NCBI RefSeq assembly: GCF_034009455.1
Contig: NZ_CP125380.1
Coordinates: 613,501-677,500, forward strand
Length of the DNA stretch: 64,000 nt
Reading direction: 5' to 3'
Source of the DNA: Pseudomonas sp. P5_109
Lineage (GTDB): Bacteria; Pseudomonadota; Gammaproteobacteria; Pseudomonadales; Pseudomonadaceae
The stretch's first letter is position 1; every line of letters begins with the position of its first letter. A program made the translations under genes and the position numbers. Under the pieces are notes generated by a model. It did no database searches and had not been told where the DNA came from. It saw only the letters and a list, made by a program, of their open reading frames with translations. Shown here piece after piece: positions 19,584 through 30,744 of this stretch.

Positions 19584-21074
19584 ATGGTTGCCGCATTGCT
19601 TGATCGTCTAGGTGTGAACCCGGCCCTGTACCAGAACGGCAAAGTGCCGGTGCACTCGCCGATCGATGGCAGCACGATTGCCGCCGTGAACTGGGAAGGC
19701 GCGGCTGAAGTCGAGCAACACATCAGTCGCGCAGATCATGCGTTCGAACTGTGGCGCAAGGTCCCGGCACCGCGCCGTGGCGAGTTGGTGCGGCAATTGG
19801 GTGACATCCTGCGTGAATACAAGGCCGACCTCGGCGAGTTGGTGTCCTGGGAGGCCGGCAAGATCACCCAGGAAGGCCTGGGTGAAGTTCAGGAAATGAT
19901 CGACATCTGCGACTTCGCCGTTGGCCTGTCGCGCCAGTTGTACGGTTTGACCATCGCCTCCGAGCGTCCTGGCCACCACATGCGCGAAACCTGGCATCCA
20001 CTGGGCGTTGTCGGCGTGATCAGTGCGTTCAACTTCCCGGTCGCGGTCTGGGCCTGGAACGCCACGCTGGCGCTGGTCTGCGGCAACCCGGTGATCTGGA
20101 AGCCGTCGGAAAAGACGCCACTGACCGCACTGGCTTGCCAGGCCTTGTTCGATCGCGTGCTGAAGAACTTCAGCGATGCGCCACCGCACCTGAGCCAGGT
20201 GGTCATCGGCGGTCGCGATGCCGGCGAAGCCCTGGTCGATGATCCGCGTGTCGCACTGGTCAGCGCCACCGGCAGCACCCGCATGGGCCGTGAAGTTGCG
20301 CCGAAAATCGCCGCGCGCTTCGCCCGCAGCATTCTCGAACTGGGCGGCAACAACGCTATGATCCTCGGCCCAAGCGCCGACCTGGACATGGCCGTTCGCG
20401 CGATCCTGTTCAGTGCCGTCGGCACCGCCGGTCAGCGCTGCACCACCCTGCGTCGCCTGATCGCCCATGAATCGGTGAAAGAAGAAATCGTCACCCGCCT
20501 GAAAGCTGCGTACTCGAAAGTGCGTATCGGTCATCCGCTGGAAGGTAACCTGATCGGCCCGTTGATCGACAAGCACAGCTTCGACAACATGCAGGACGCG
20601 CTGGAGCAGGCCTTGAGTGAAGGCGGCCGGGTGTTTGGCGGTGAGCGTCAGTTGCAAGACAAGTTCCCGAATGCCTACTACGTATCGCCGGCGATCGTCG
20701 AAATGCCGGAGCAGAGCGACGTGGTGTGCCACGAAACCTTCGCCCCGATCCTGTACGTGGTCGGTTACAGCGATTTTCAGGAAGCCCTGCGCCTGAACAA
20801 CGCCGTGCCACAAGGCCTGTCCTCGTGCATCTTTACCACCGACGTGCGTGAAGCCGAGCAGTTCATGTCGGCGGTGGGCAGCGACTGCGGCATCGCCAAC
20901 GTCAACATCGGCCCGAGCGGCGCGGAAATCGGCGGCGCGTTTGGTGGCGAGAAAGAAACCGGCGGCGGTCGCGAGTCCGGCTCCGATGCATGGCGCGGCT
21001 ACATGCGCCGCCAGACCAACACCGTGAACTATTCGCTGGAGTTGCCGTTGGCCCAGGGCATTACGTTCGATTGA
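19584..21074 (+). CDS. amaB: L-piperidine-6-carboxylate (2-aminoadipate semialdehyde) dehydrogenase
   Basis: NAD(P)-dependent aldehyde dehydrogenase that oxidises the semialdehyde of L-2-aminoadipate to 2-aminoadipate, in the D-lysine/L-pipecolate branch of lysine catabolism. It has 496 residues. Catalytic Glu is in LELGGNNA, Cys in GQRCTTLRR, and the cofactor-binding segments are SAFNFPVAVWAWN and SATGSTRMG. GAGGAG precedes the ATG. The assignment rests on the antiquitin-like sequence and on the downstream pipecolate-oxidase-like gene plus the divergent LysR gene, an order like that of P. putida amaAB. Confidence 0.88.
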   Translation: MVAALLDRLGVNPALYQNGKVPVHSPIDGSTIAAVNWEGAAEVEQHISRADHAFELWRKVPAPRRGELVRQLGDILREYKADLGELVSWEAGKITQEGLGEVQEMIDICDFAVGLSRQLYGLTIASERPGHHMRETWHPLGVVGVISAFNFPVAVWAWNATLALVCGNPVIWKPSEKTPLTALACQALFDRVLKNFSDAPPHLSQVVIGGRDAGEALVDDPRVALVSATGSTRMGREVAPKIAARFARSILELGGNNAMILGPSADLDMAVRAILFSAVGTAGQRCTTLRRLIAHESVKEEIVTRLKAAYSKVRIGHPLEGNLIGPLIDKHSFDNMQDALEQALSEGGRVFGGERQLQDKFPNAYYVSPAIVEMPEQSDVVCHETFAPILYVVGYSDFQEALRLNNAVPQGLSSCIFTTDVREAEQFMSAVGSDCGIANVNIGPSGAEIGGAFGGEKETGGGRESGSDAWRGYMRRQTNTVNYSLELPLAQGITFD

Positions 21075-21098
21075 GTCTCGAATAGGGCGGTGATCCCC

Positions 21099-21187
21099 TG
21101 TGGGAGCGGGCTTGCTCGCGAAAGCGGTTTATCAGTCACATTGATGCTGGATGTGCCGACGCATTCGCGAGCAAGCCCGCTCCCACA
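21099..21187. repeat. REP doublet (GTGGGAGCGGG class)
   Basis: TGTGGGAGCGGGCTTGCTCG at 21099 and the inverted copy ending CTCCCACA at 21187. Class A, lying between amaB and amaA within a likely transcription unit. Confidence 0.85.
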
Positions 21188-21229
21188 TTTGAATTGTGTG
21201 TTTGTTAGGTTTCTGCCTGGAGTCTGGCA

Positions 21230-22513
21230 ATGCCGTTACGTGAAGAGTGTCTGTGGGAAAAACTGACGCCGCAAAGGCCGGACAATTCGGCCCTCAAGGG
21301 GGAGGTCACGGTGGATGTCTGCGTCATCGGCGCCGGGTTTACCGGTCTGTCGGCAGCGGTGCATCTGCTGGAACAAGGCAAGAGTGTTTGTGTGCTCGAG
21401 GCCCATCGCGCCGGTCACGGTGGCTCGGGGCGCAACGTCGGGCTGGTCAACGCCGGGATGTGGATTCCACCGGACGAGATCGAAGCCGGATTTGGCAGCG
21501 AAGTCGGCAGCCAGCTCAACCGCATGCTCGGTGCGGCACCATCCCTGGTGTTCAGCCTTGTGGATAAATACAACATCGATTGCCAGTTGCGCCGCGAAGG
21601 CACGTTGCACATGGCGCACAACGCCCGTGGCGAAGCCGACTTGCGCAGTCGTGAAGAACAGTGGAAACGTCGCGGCGCGCCGGTGGAATTGCTCACTGGT
21701 CAGGCCTGCGTGCAAGCCACCGGCACCAAAAAGATCGCCGCCGCGCTGCTCGATCGCCGGGCCGGCACGCTCAACCCGATGGCCTACACCACGGGGCTGG
21801 CCAAGGCGGCCATCGGCCTGGGCGGTCAATTGTTCGATCATTCCCCGGTCACCCGACTCGAACGCCAGGGCCAGCGCTGGTCAGTGCAGACCGCCCAGGG
21901 TTCGGTCATGGCCGAGAAAGTGGTGATTGCCTCCAATGCCTACACCGAAGGCGACTGGACGGAGCTGCGGCGCAATTTCTTCCCCGGTTATTACTATCAG
22001 GTGGCCTCGGTCCCGCTGACCGAAGAGGCTGCGCAGCAAATTCTTCCCGGCGGCCAGGGTTCCTGGGACACCCGTCAGGTCCTGAGCAGTATTCGTCGGG
22101 ATAAAGACGGACGCCTGCTGCTGGGCAGCCTCGGCAATGGCAATCAGAAACCGGCCTGGTTTCTCAAGGCCTGGGCCGACCGGGTGCAGCAGCACTATTT
22201 TCCGTACCTCAAACCGGTGGAGTGGGAGTGCACCTGGACCGGTTGCATTGCCTTCACCCCCGATCATTTGATGCGTCTGTTCGAGCCGGCGCCCGGTTTA
22301 GTGGCCGTCACCGGTTACAACGGGCGAGGCGTGACCACGGGAACGGTGGTCGGCAAGGCCTTTGCCGATTACCTGTGTAACGGAAATCCTCAAGCGCTAC
22401 CGATTCCTTTTGCCCCCATGCAGGCTTTGGCCGGGGTGGGGTTGCGCAGCTGTCTGTATGAGGCGGGGTTCTCGCTGTATCACGCAGGCCAGTGCCTGCG
22501 GATCGTGATCTGA
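21230..22513 (+). CDS. amaA: L-pipecolate oxidase (FAD-dependent DAO-type)
   Basis: FAD-dependent amine oxidoreductase of the DAO family, 427 residues. It should oxidise L-pipecolate to delta-1-piperideine-6-carboxylate, the substrate of AmaB. The dinucleotide-binding motif is VCVIGAGFTGLSAAVHLLEQG (residues about 28-48). The FAD-contacting GGSGRNVGLVNAGMW follows, and the C-terminal GYNGRGVTTGTVVG closes the FAD site. CTGGAG precedes the ATG. It follows amaB in the same direction. A closely related family (gamma-glutamylputrescine oxidase) is the main alternative. Confidence 0.85.
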   Translation: MPLREECLWEKLTPQRPDNSALKGEVTVDVCVIGAGFTGLSAAVHLLEQGKSVCVLEAHRAGHGGSGRNVGLVNAGMWIPPDEIEAGFGSEVGSQLNRMLGAAPSLVFSLVDKYNIDCQLRREGTLHMAHNARGEADLRSREEQWKRRGAPVELLTGQACVQATGTKKIAAALLDRRAGTLNPMAYTTGLAKAAIGLGGQLFDHSPVTRLERQGQRWSVQTAQGSVMAEKVVIASNAYTEGDWTELRRNFFPGYYYQVASVPLTEEAAQQILPGGQGSWDTRQVLSSIRRDKDGRLLLGSLGNGNQKPAWFLKAWADRVQQHYFPYLKPVEWECTWTGCIAFTPDHLMRLFEPAPGLVAVTGYNGRGVTTGTVVGKAFADYLCNGNPQALPIPFAPMQALAGVGLRSCLYEAGFSLYHAGQCLRIVI

Positions 22514-22590
22514 AGGTTGATTTTTGCAGTGGAAAGCGGCGCTTTTTCGATCTGCAGCTAGCCTGTAGTGGTGCGGGTTGTAGCAGTCCC

Positions 22591-22607
22591 TGCACCAGCA
22601 GTGTGCA
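22591..22607 (+). promoter_or_regulatory. NtrC-like dyad upstream of braC
   Basis: TGCACCAGCAGTGTGCA matches the NtrC consensus TGCACC-N5-GGTGCA with one mismatch. It lies about 200 bases upstream of the sigma-54 promoter, a workable enhancer distance. Confidence 0.5.
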
Positions 22608-22805
22608 CTTCGGTGACGCACGTTGTTACAGGCTGGTTGCACGTCGTTTAAAGCCGCGGTTGCAATGATGGCGCAGGCGGGTTGCGCCTCAAAGAAATAA
22701 TGGTTTTACCTTCCGCGGTTTAGACGGTTGCACGCCCAATGAAAATGGGTCCGAAACAGTCGAAATAACAAGAAAGCAGCGACTTTTTTCAGAATAAAAA
22801 ACCGA

Positions 22806-22821
22806 TGGCACGGCCCTTGCT
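22806..22821 (+). promoter_or_regulatory. Sigma-54 (-24/-12) promoter of braC
   Basis: TGGCACGGCCCTTGCT matches the consensus TGGCACG-N4-TTGCW at every defined position, including the GG/GC spacing. Transcription should start near 22833, about 45 bases before the braC ATG. Confidence 0.88.
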
Positions 22822-22877
22822 CTGAGCATTCAGTGAAGTCGCAGTGCCAACTAAAAAAAACCATGGAGCACCACCTC

Positions 22878-24011
22878 ATGTCCCAGACGTTTTACAAGAA
22901 AGGCTTTCTGGCCCTTGCAGTGGCAACTGCGTTGGGTGTTTCTGCGTTTGCTCAGGCTGACATCAAGATCGGCGTAGCGGGACCAATGACGGGCGCCAAC
23001 GCGGCATTTGGCGAACAGTATATGAAGGGTGCACAGGCGGCGGCCGATGCGGTCAACGCGTCGGGCGGCGTGAACGGGGAAAAAATCGTACTGGTCAAGG
23101 GCGATGACGCCTGCGAACCGAAACAGGCTGTGACGGTCGCCAAGGATCTGACCAACCAGAAAGTCGCCGGCGTGGTCGGTCACTTCTGCTCTTCCTCGAC
23201 CATCCCGGCTTCTGAGATCTATGACGAAGCGGGCATCATCGCGATCACCCCAGGCTCCACCAACCCGGCCGTTACCGAACGCGGCCTGAGCGCCATGTTC
23301 CGTATGTGCGGGCGTGACGACCAGCAAGGCATCGTAGCCGGCGACTACATCGTCGACGTGCTCAAGGGCAAGAAAGTGGTCGTGCTGCACGACAAGGACA
23401 CCTATGGCCAGGGCCTGGCTGATGCCACCAAGGCTCAGCTTGAAAAACGCGGCGTGAAGCCTGTGCTGTATGAAGGCCTGACCCGTGGCGAGAAAGACTT
23501 CAGCACCATCGTGACCAAGATCCGCGGTGCCGGCGCTGACGTCGTCTACTTCGGTGGCCTGCATCCGGAAGCCGGTCCTCTGGTGCGTCAACTGCGTGAA
23601 CAAGGCCTGAAAGACGTCAAGTTCATGTCCGACGACGGCATCGTGACCGACGAACTGGTGACCACCGCTGGCGGTCCGCAATTCGTTGACGGCGTGCTGA
23701 TGACCTTCGGCGCCGACCCACGCCTGCTGCCAGACAGCAAGACCGTGGTAGATGCGTTCCGCAAGGCCGGTACCGAACCTGAAGGCTACACCCTGTACGC
23801 CTACGCTTCGGTGCAGACCCTGGCTGCAGCCTTCAACGGCGCCAAGTCCAACAAGGGCGAAGACGCAGCTGCATGGCTGAAGAAGAACCCGGTCAAGACC
23901 GTCATGGGCGAGAAGACCTGGGACTCCAAAGGCGACCTGAAAATCTCCGACTACGTTGTTTACCAGTGGGACAAGGATGGCAAATACCACCAGCTGGAAA
24001 AACAGAAGTAA
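22878..24011 (+). CDS. braC: Branched-chain amino acid ABC transporter, periplasmic binding protein
   Basis: LivJ/BraC-type type I periplasmic binding protein for Leu/Ile/Val and possibly Ala/Thr. It has 377 residues with a signal peptide (about 1-26, MSQTFYKKGFLALAVATALG, cleaved after AQA). The mature protein starts DIKIGVAGPMTGANAAFGEQ and keeps the ligand-loop segment GHFCSSSTIPASEIYDEAG. The start at 22878 is chosen for the signal peptide and GGAG at 22865; upstream in-frame codons are within the leader. Four transporter genes follow after a 237-base gap with a REP doublet. Confidence 0.95.
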   Translation: MSQTFYKKGFLALAVATALGVSAFAQADIKIGVAGPMTGANAAFGEQYMKGAQAAADAVNASGGVNGEKIVLVKGDDACEPKQAVTVAKDLTNQKVAGVVGHFCSSSTIPASEIYDEAGIIAITPGSTNPAVTERGLSAMFRMCGRDDQQGIVAGDYIVDVLKGKKVVVLHDKDTYGQGLADATKAQLEKRGVKPVLYEGLTRGEKDFSTIVTKIRGAGADVVYFGGLHPEAGPLVRQLREQGLKDVKFMSDDGIVTDELVTTAGGPQFVDGVLMTFGADPRLLPDSKTVVDAFRKAGTEPEGYTLYAYASVQTLAAAFNGAKSNKGEDAAAWLKKNPVKTVMGEKTWDSKGDLKISDYVVYQWDKDGKYHQLEKQK

Positions 24012-24046
24012 GGGCTGACTCGACAGGCTGAACCCCACAGATCCCT

Positions 24047-24136
24047 TGTGGGAGCGGGCTTGCCCGCGAATGCGCCAGATCAGTCGACATCAATGTTGGC
24101 TGATACACCGCTATCGCTGGCAAGCCAGCTCCTACA
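24047..24136. repeat. Chimeric REP doublet (class A left arm, class B right arm)
   Basis: The left arm TGTGGGAGCGGGCTTGCCCG is class A, but the right arm, TCGCTGGCAAGCCAGCTCCT ending at 24136, is class B. The arms pair only around GGCTTGC/GCAAGCC. All other doublets here pair like with like or are clear intermediates. Confidence 0.75.
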
Positions 24137-24248
24137 GAGGGGGGGCTACCTGATCGTGATTGACATTGCTCCGACGTATATCTGTATTTTCCTTAGAAGA
24201 ACCGCACCCCCCTCAGGTGTGCAGGTTCTCATTGCGTGAGATTGCGTT

Positions 24249-25163
<915 letters not shown>

Positions 25164-25166
25164 GCG

Positions 25167-26450
25167 ATGTCTTCAACCACTAAAAAAACCATTGATATCA
25201 AAAAAAGTCTGGTTGACGCGATTCTTGCCGGCCTCATTGCCCTGATTGTGTTCGGACCGATTGTCGGCGTCGTTCTCGATGGCTATGGCTTCAACCTGGA
25301 AACCACCCGGGTGGCGTGGATCGTGGCGATCGTCATGGCCGGTCGCTTTGCCTTGAGCATGTTCCTGCAGACACCCAAGGGCCTGAAAATCCTCGAAGGC
25401 TTTGAATCGACAGGCTCCGGGGTGCACGTGCTGGCGCCTGACTACAAGTCGCGGCTGCGCTGGATCATCCCGCTGGTCATCGTGATCGCCGTGGTGTTCC
25501 CGTTTTTCTCCAACTCCTACCTGTTGGGCGTGGTCATCCTCGGACTGATCTATGTGCTGCTGGGGCTGGGGCTGAACATCGTGGTCGGCCTGGCCGGCCT
25601 GCTTGACCTTGGCTACGTGGCGTTCTACGCCATCGGTGCCTACGGTCTGGCGCTCGGGTATCAATACCTGGGGCTGGGGTTCTGGACGGTGCTGCCGCTG
25701 GCGGCGATCACCGCCGGCCTGGCCGGTTGCATCCTCGGTTTCCCGGTGCTGCGCCTGCACGGTGACTACCTGGCGATCGTGACCCTGGGCTTCGGTGAGA
25801 TCATCCGCCTTATTCTCAACAACTGGTTGTCGCTGACGGGCGGCCCGAATGGCATGCCGGCACCGCTGCCGACGTTCTTCGGCCTGGAGTTCGGCAAGCG
25901 GGCGAAGGATGGCGGCGTACCGTTCCATGAGTTCTTTGGCCTCACCTACAACCCGGACGTGAAGTACTACTTCATCTACGCAGTGCTGTTCCTGGTGGTG
26001 CTGGCCGTGCTGTATATCAAGCATCGCTTGACCCGCATGCCGGTGGGCCGCGCCTGGGAAGCCCTGCGCGAAGATGAAATCGCCTGCCGTTCCATGGGCC
26101 TGAACCACGTGCTGGTCAAGCTCTCGGCGTTCACCATTGGTGCCTCGACGGCGGGTCTGGCAGGGGTGTTCTTCGCCACCTACCAGGGCTTCGTCAACCC
26201 GACCTCGTTCACCTTCTTCGAATCGGCCCTGATCCTCGCCATCGTGGTACTCGGCGGCATGGGCTCAACCATCGGTGTGGTCATCGCGGCCTTCGTATTG
26301 ACCGTGGCTCCGGAGCTGCTGCGCGGCTTTGCCGAGTACCGTGTGCTGCTGTTCGGCATCCTGATGGTGTTGATGATGATCTGGAGACCGCGCGGCCTGA
26401 TTCGGATCAGCCGTACCGGTGTGACCCCGCGTAAAGGAGTAGCGCCATGA
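25167..26450 (+). CDS. braE: Branched-chain amino acid ABC transporter permease (LivM type)
   Basis: Second permease subunit, 427 residues. An N-terminal extension (about 1-95) with two or three membrane segments precedes the LivM core beginning YVLLGLGLNIVVGLAGLLDLGYVAFYAIGAY. The coupling-loop segment is MPVGRAWEALREDEIACRSMGLN. The stop overlaps the next ATG as ATGA (26447-26450), so translation is coupled to braF. Confidence 0.95.
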   Translation: MSSTTKKTIDIKKSLVDAILAGLIALIVFGPIVGVVLDGYGFNLETTRVAWIVAIVMAGRFALSMFLQTPKGLKILEGFESTGSGVHVLAPDYKSRLRWIIPLVIVIAVVFPFFSNSYLLGVVILGLIYVLLGLGLNIVVGLAGLLDLGYVAFYAIGAYGLALGYQYLGLGFWTVLPLAAITAGLAGCILGFPVLRLHGDYLAIVTLGFGEIIRLILNNWLSLTGGPNGMPAPLPTFFGLEFGKRAKDGGVPFHEFFGLTYNPDVKYYFIYAVLFLVVLAVLYIKHRLTRMPVGRAWEALREDEIACRSMGLNHVLVKLSAFTIGASTAGLAGVFFATYQGFVNPTSFTFFESALILAIVVLGGMGSTIGVVIAAFVLTVAPELLRGFAEYRVLLFGILMVLMMIWRPRGLIRISRTGVTPRKGVAP

Positions 26451-27322
26451 GCGAAGTCGTACTCAGTGTCGAAAAGCTGATGATGCACTTCGGCGGCATC
26501 AAGGCGTTGAGCGATGTCAGCCTGAAGGTCAAACGCAATTCGATCTTCGCCCTGATCGGCCCCAACGGCGCCGGCAAGACCACCGTGTTCAACTGCCTGA
26601 CCGGGTTCTACAAGGCCTCCGGCGGCAAGATCGAACTCAACATTCGTGGGCAACAGACCAACGTCATCAAACTGCTGGGCGAGTCGTTCAAACCAACGGA
26701 TTTCGTTTCGCCGAAATCCTTCGCCAGTCGGCTGTTCTACAAGGCGTTCGGTGGCACTCACCTGGTAAACCGCGCCGGGCTGGCGCGTACGTTCCAGAAC
26801 ATTCGCCTGTTCAAGGAAATGTCGGTGCTGGAAAACCTGTTGGTGGCCCAGCACATGTGGGTCAACCGCAACATGCTGGCCGGCATCCTGAACACCAAGG
26901 GCTACCGCAAGGCCGAAAGCGATGCGCTCGACCATGCGTTCTACTGGCTGGAAGTCGTGGACCTGGTGGACTGCGCCAACCGCCTGGCCGGCGAGTTGTC
27001 CTACGGTCAGCAGCGCCGTCTGGAAATCGCCCGTGCCATGTGCACCCGTCCGCAGATCATCTGCCTCGACGAACCGGCTGCCGGCCTCAACCCTCAGGAA
27101 ACCGAAGCGCTGAGCGCGATGATACGGCTGCTGCGCGACGAGCACGATCTGACCGTGGTGCTGATCGAACACGACATGGGCATGGTTATGAGTATTTCCG
27201 ACCACATCGTGGTGCTGGACCACGGCATCGTCATCGCCGAGGGCGGACCCGATGCGATTCGTAACGACCCGAAAGTGATCGCGGCCTACCTGGGCGCCGA
27301 TGAAGAGGAAGTGGTGCTATGA
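26447..27322 (+). CDS. braF: Branched-chain amino acid ABC transporter ATP-binding protein (LivG type)
   Basis: Cytoplasmic ATPase, 291 residues. Walker A is GPNGAGKTT (about residues 38-46), the signature is LSYGQQRRLEIARAM, Walker B is IICLDEPAAGLNP, and the switch His is in LIEHDMGMVM. An insertion of about 35 residues between Walker A and the Q-loop region is typical of LivG. The ATGA overlaps at both ends place it inside a tightly coupled operon. Confidence 0.96.
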   Translation: MSEVVLSVEKLMMHFGGIKALSDVSLKVKRNSIFALIGPNGAGKTTVFNCLTGFYKASGGKIELNIRGQQTNVIKLLGESFKPTDFVSPKSFASRLFYKAFGGTHLVNRAGLARTFQNIRLFKEMSVLENLLVAQHMWVNRNMLAGILNTKGYRKAESDALDHAFYWLEVVDLVDCANRLAGELSYGQQRRLEIARAMCTRPQIICLDEPAAGLNPQETEALSAMIRLLRDEHDLTVVLIEHDMGMVMSISDHIVVLDHGIVIAEGGPDAIRNDPKVIAAYLGADEEEVVL

Positions 27323-28035
27323 GCCAACCCATCCTCGAACTCAAGAACCTGGACGTGTTCTACGGGCCTATCCAGGCCCTGAAGAAAGTCTCGCTGCACA
27401 TCAACGAAGGGGAAACCGTCAGCCTTATCGGCTCCAACGGCGCCGGCAAGTCGACCCTGCTGATGTCGATTTTCGGCCAGCCAAGGGCGGCGGACGGGCA
27501 GATCCTCTACCAGGGCGTGGACATTACCCACAAGTCGTCCCACTACATCGCTTCCAACGGCATCGCGCAATCGCCGGAAGGGCGGCGGGTGTTCCCCGAC
27601 ATGACAGTCGAAGAAAACCTGCTGATGGGCACCATCCCTATCGGTGACAAGTACGCCAAGGAAGACATGCAACGCATGTTCGAGCTGTTCCCGCGGCTCG
27701 AAGAGCGACGCACCCAGCGGGCGATGACCATGTCCGGCGGCGAGCAGCAGATGCTCGCCATCGCCCGTGCCCTGATGAGCCGTCCCAAGTTGTTGCTGCT
27801 GGATGAGCCGAGCCTGGGCCTTGCGCCGATCGTGGTGAAGCAGATCTTCGCAACCCTGCGGGAATTGGCCAAGACCGGTATGACCATCTTCCTGGTGGAG
27901 CAGAACGCCAACCACGCACTGCGGTTGTCGGACCGGGCGTATGTGATGGTCAACGGGGAAATCCGCATGACCGGCACCGGCAAGGAGTTGTTGGTCAACG
28001 AGGATGTGCGTAACGCCTATCTCGGCGGTCACTGA
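27319..28035 (+). CDS. braG: Branched-chain amino acid ABC transporter ATP-binding protein (LivF type)
   Basis: Second ATPase, 238 residues. Walker A is GSNGAGKST, the signature is MSGGEQQMLAIARAL, Walker B is LLLLDEPSLGLAP, and the switch His is in NANHALRL after the D-loop. Last gene of the bra operon, ending 20 bases before a strong terminator. Confidence 0.96.
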   Translation: MSQPILELKNLDVFYGPIQALKKVSLHINEGETVSLIGSNGAGKSTLLMSIFGQPRAADGQILYQGVDITHKSSHYIASNGIAQSPEGRRVFPDMTVEENLLMGTIPIGDKYAKEDMQRMFELFPRLEERRTQRAMTMSGGEQQMLAIARALMSRPKLLLLDEPSLGLAPIVVKQIFATLRELAKTGMTIFLVEQNANHALRLSDRAYVMVNGEIRMTGTGKELLVNEDVRNAYLGGH

Positions 28036-28054
28036 GTTTCAGTGGTTATACACA

Positions 28055-28086
28055 AGCCCCGGCGCGCAATCGCCGGGGCTTTTTTA
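28055..28086 (+). terminator. Intrinsic terminator of the bra operon
   Basis: AGCCCCGGCG and CGCCGGGGCT form a perfect 10-bp GC stem around CGCAAT, followed by six T. Confidence 0.92.
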
Positions 28087-28111
28087 CATCTCCATTACCC
28101 CACCAGTCCCC

Positions 28112-28211
28112 TGTAGGAGCGAGCTTGCTCGCGAAGGTCTCCAGGGCAACGCGTTCATCCAGAATGTTCGCGTTATCGTTGACGCCCATCGCGAGCAAGC
28201 TCGCTCCTACA
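28112..28211. repeat. REP doublet, intermediate between classes A and B
   Basis: TGTAGGAGCGAGCTTGCTCG at 28112 and the inverted copy ending CTCCTACA at 28211. The arms combine GTAGGAGC (class B end) with GCTTGCTCGCGAA (class A end). Confidence 0.85.
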
Positions 28212-29659
<1,448 letters not shown>

Positions 29660-29675
29660 TACAGAGTCATCGTTC

Positions 29676-29733
29676 TTCGCGAGCAAGCCCGCATTTGACC
29701 GCGATCCAATGTGGGAGCGGGCTTGCTCGCGAA
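29676..29733. repeat. REP doublet with one truncated arm
   Basis: The right arm GTGGGAGCGGGCTTGCTCGC (29711-29733) is complete, but the left arm TTCGCGAGCAAGCCCGC stops before the expected TCCCACA. Class A; part of the left arm has been lost or overwritten. Confidence 0.75.
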
Positions 29734-29825
29734 GGGGCCGGCTCAGGTGACACAAAGCTTCAGCTAGACTCCTCCCTCAAGCAGCCCGCCACACCCGGCG
29801 GTCTAGAGGTATTAGAGGAGATCCA

Positions 29826-30731
29826 GTGAGTAATCGAGGCGAGCAGTCGCTGCTCAAACAATCGACCTTCCTGATGCTCGCCGTGACGTTCGCCGGGATC
29901 ATCACCGGTTTTGTCTCTGGCGCCCAATCCATCCTGTTCGATGGCTTCTTTTCGTTAATCGCGGCCTTCATCAAGGTGCTGATGCTGATCACCGCCAAGC
30001 TGATCGCCAAGGAAAGCAATCAGCGCTTCCAGTTCGGCTCCTGGCACCTGGAACCCATGGTGTTGGTGATCGAGGGTTGCTTCATTTTCCTGGTCGCCAT
30101 TTATGCCTTTCTCAACGGTGTGTTCGGCATCATCAGTGGTGGCCGCGAGGTCGAGCTCGGGCTGGTGATCTTCTACGCGGCGTTCTTCACTGTCGTTGAG
30201 CTCATTTATTTCTTTTACGTCCGCCATCGCAATCGCACACTCAAATCATCGCTGATCCAGTTCGACAACATCAGTTGGCTGGTGGACGCGATGCTGTCGG
30301 CGGGACTGTTGGTGAGTTTCCTCATCGCGCTGCTGCTCAAGACTCAGGGCTACGACCAGTGGGCGGTGTATGTCGACCCGATGATCCTGATTCTGCTGGC
30401 CTTGGGCATGCTTCCCCCGGCCTTCAAAATCCTCGGCCCGGCCTTGCGCGATGTCTTGGGGATTGTCCCGGATCAATTGGACGACAAGGTGCGTCAGGTG
30501 ATGGAGGTGGCGAAGGTCGAGCATGGTTTCGACGACTACATTTCCTACGTGCAGAAACACGGCAGGGCCTGTTTTATCGAGATTCACATCGTATTGCCGA
30601 AGGATTACTGGCTGGACGGTGTGGGGCAGTTGGACAGCTTGCGCGAGGAGATATCCACAAAGCTTGGCGAGCCGGATGCCGCACGATGGCTGACCATCAG
30701 CTTTACCGGGGACCGCAAGTGGATTGAGTGA
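29826..30731 (+). CDS. Cation diffusion facilitator family transporter
   Basis: Inner-membrane protein of the CDF family, 301 residues with about six membrane segments and a cytoplasmic C-terminal domain (about residues 205-301). The usual paired acidic/His metal sites in TM2 and TM5 appear as DGFFS (about residue 39) and DAMLS (about residue 155), each keeping only the first Asp. Substrate is therefore uncertain. GTG start at 29826 with AGGAG ten bases before. Flanked by REP doublets, so probably monocistronic. Confidence 0.8.
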   Translation: MSNRGEQSLLKQSTFLMLAVTFAGIITGFVSGAQSILFDGFFSLIAAFIKVLMLITAKLIAKESNQRFQFGSWHLEPMVLVIEGCFIFLVAIYAFLNGVFGIISGGREVELGLVIFYAAFFTVVELIYFFYVRHRNRTLKSSLIQFDNISWLVDAMLSAGLLVSFLIALLLKTQGYDQWAVYVDPMILILLALGMLPPAFKILGPALRDVLGIVPDQLDDKVRQVMEVAKVEHGFDDYISYVQKHGRACFIEIHIVLPKDYWLDGVGQLDSLREEISTKLGEPDAARWLTISFTGDRKWIE

Positions 30732-30744
30732 CCAGTGAAAGATC

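Larger units (their letters stand above)
22514..22877 (+). promoter_or_regulatory. Regulatory region upstream of braC
   Basis: 364 bases without a gene. It contains a dyad at 22591-22607 resembling an NtrC site, four GGTTGC(A/G) elements at about 23-base phasing (22635-22734), a near-consensus sigma-54 promoter (22806-22821), and the braC ribosome binding site GGAG (22865-22868). No transcription terminator for amaA was recognised. Confidence 0.75.
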
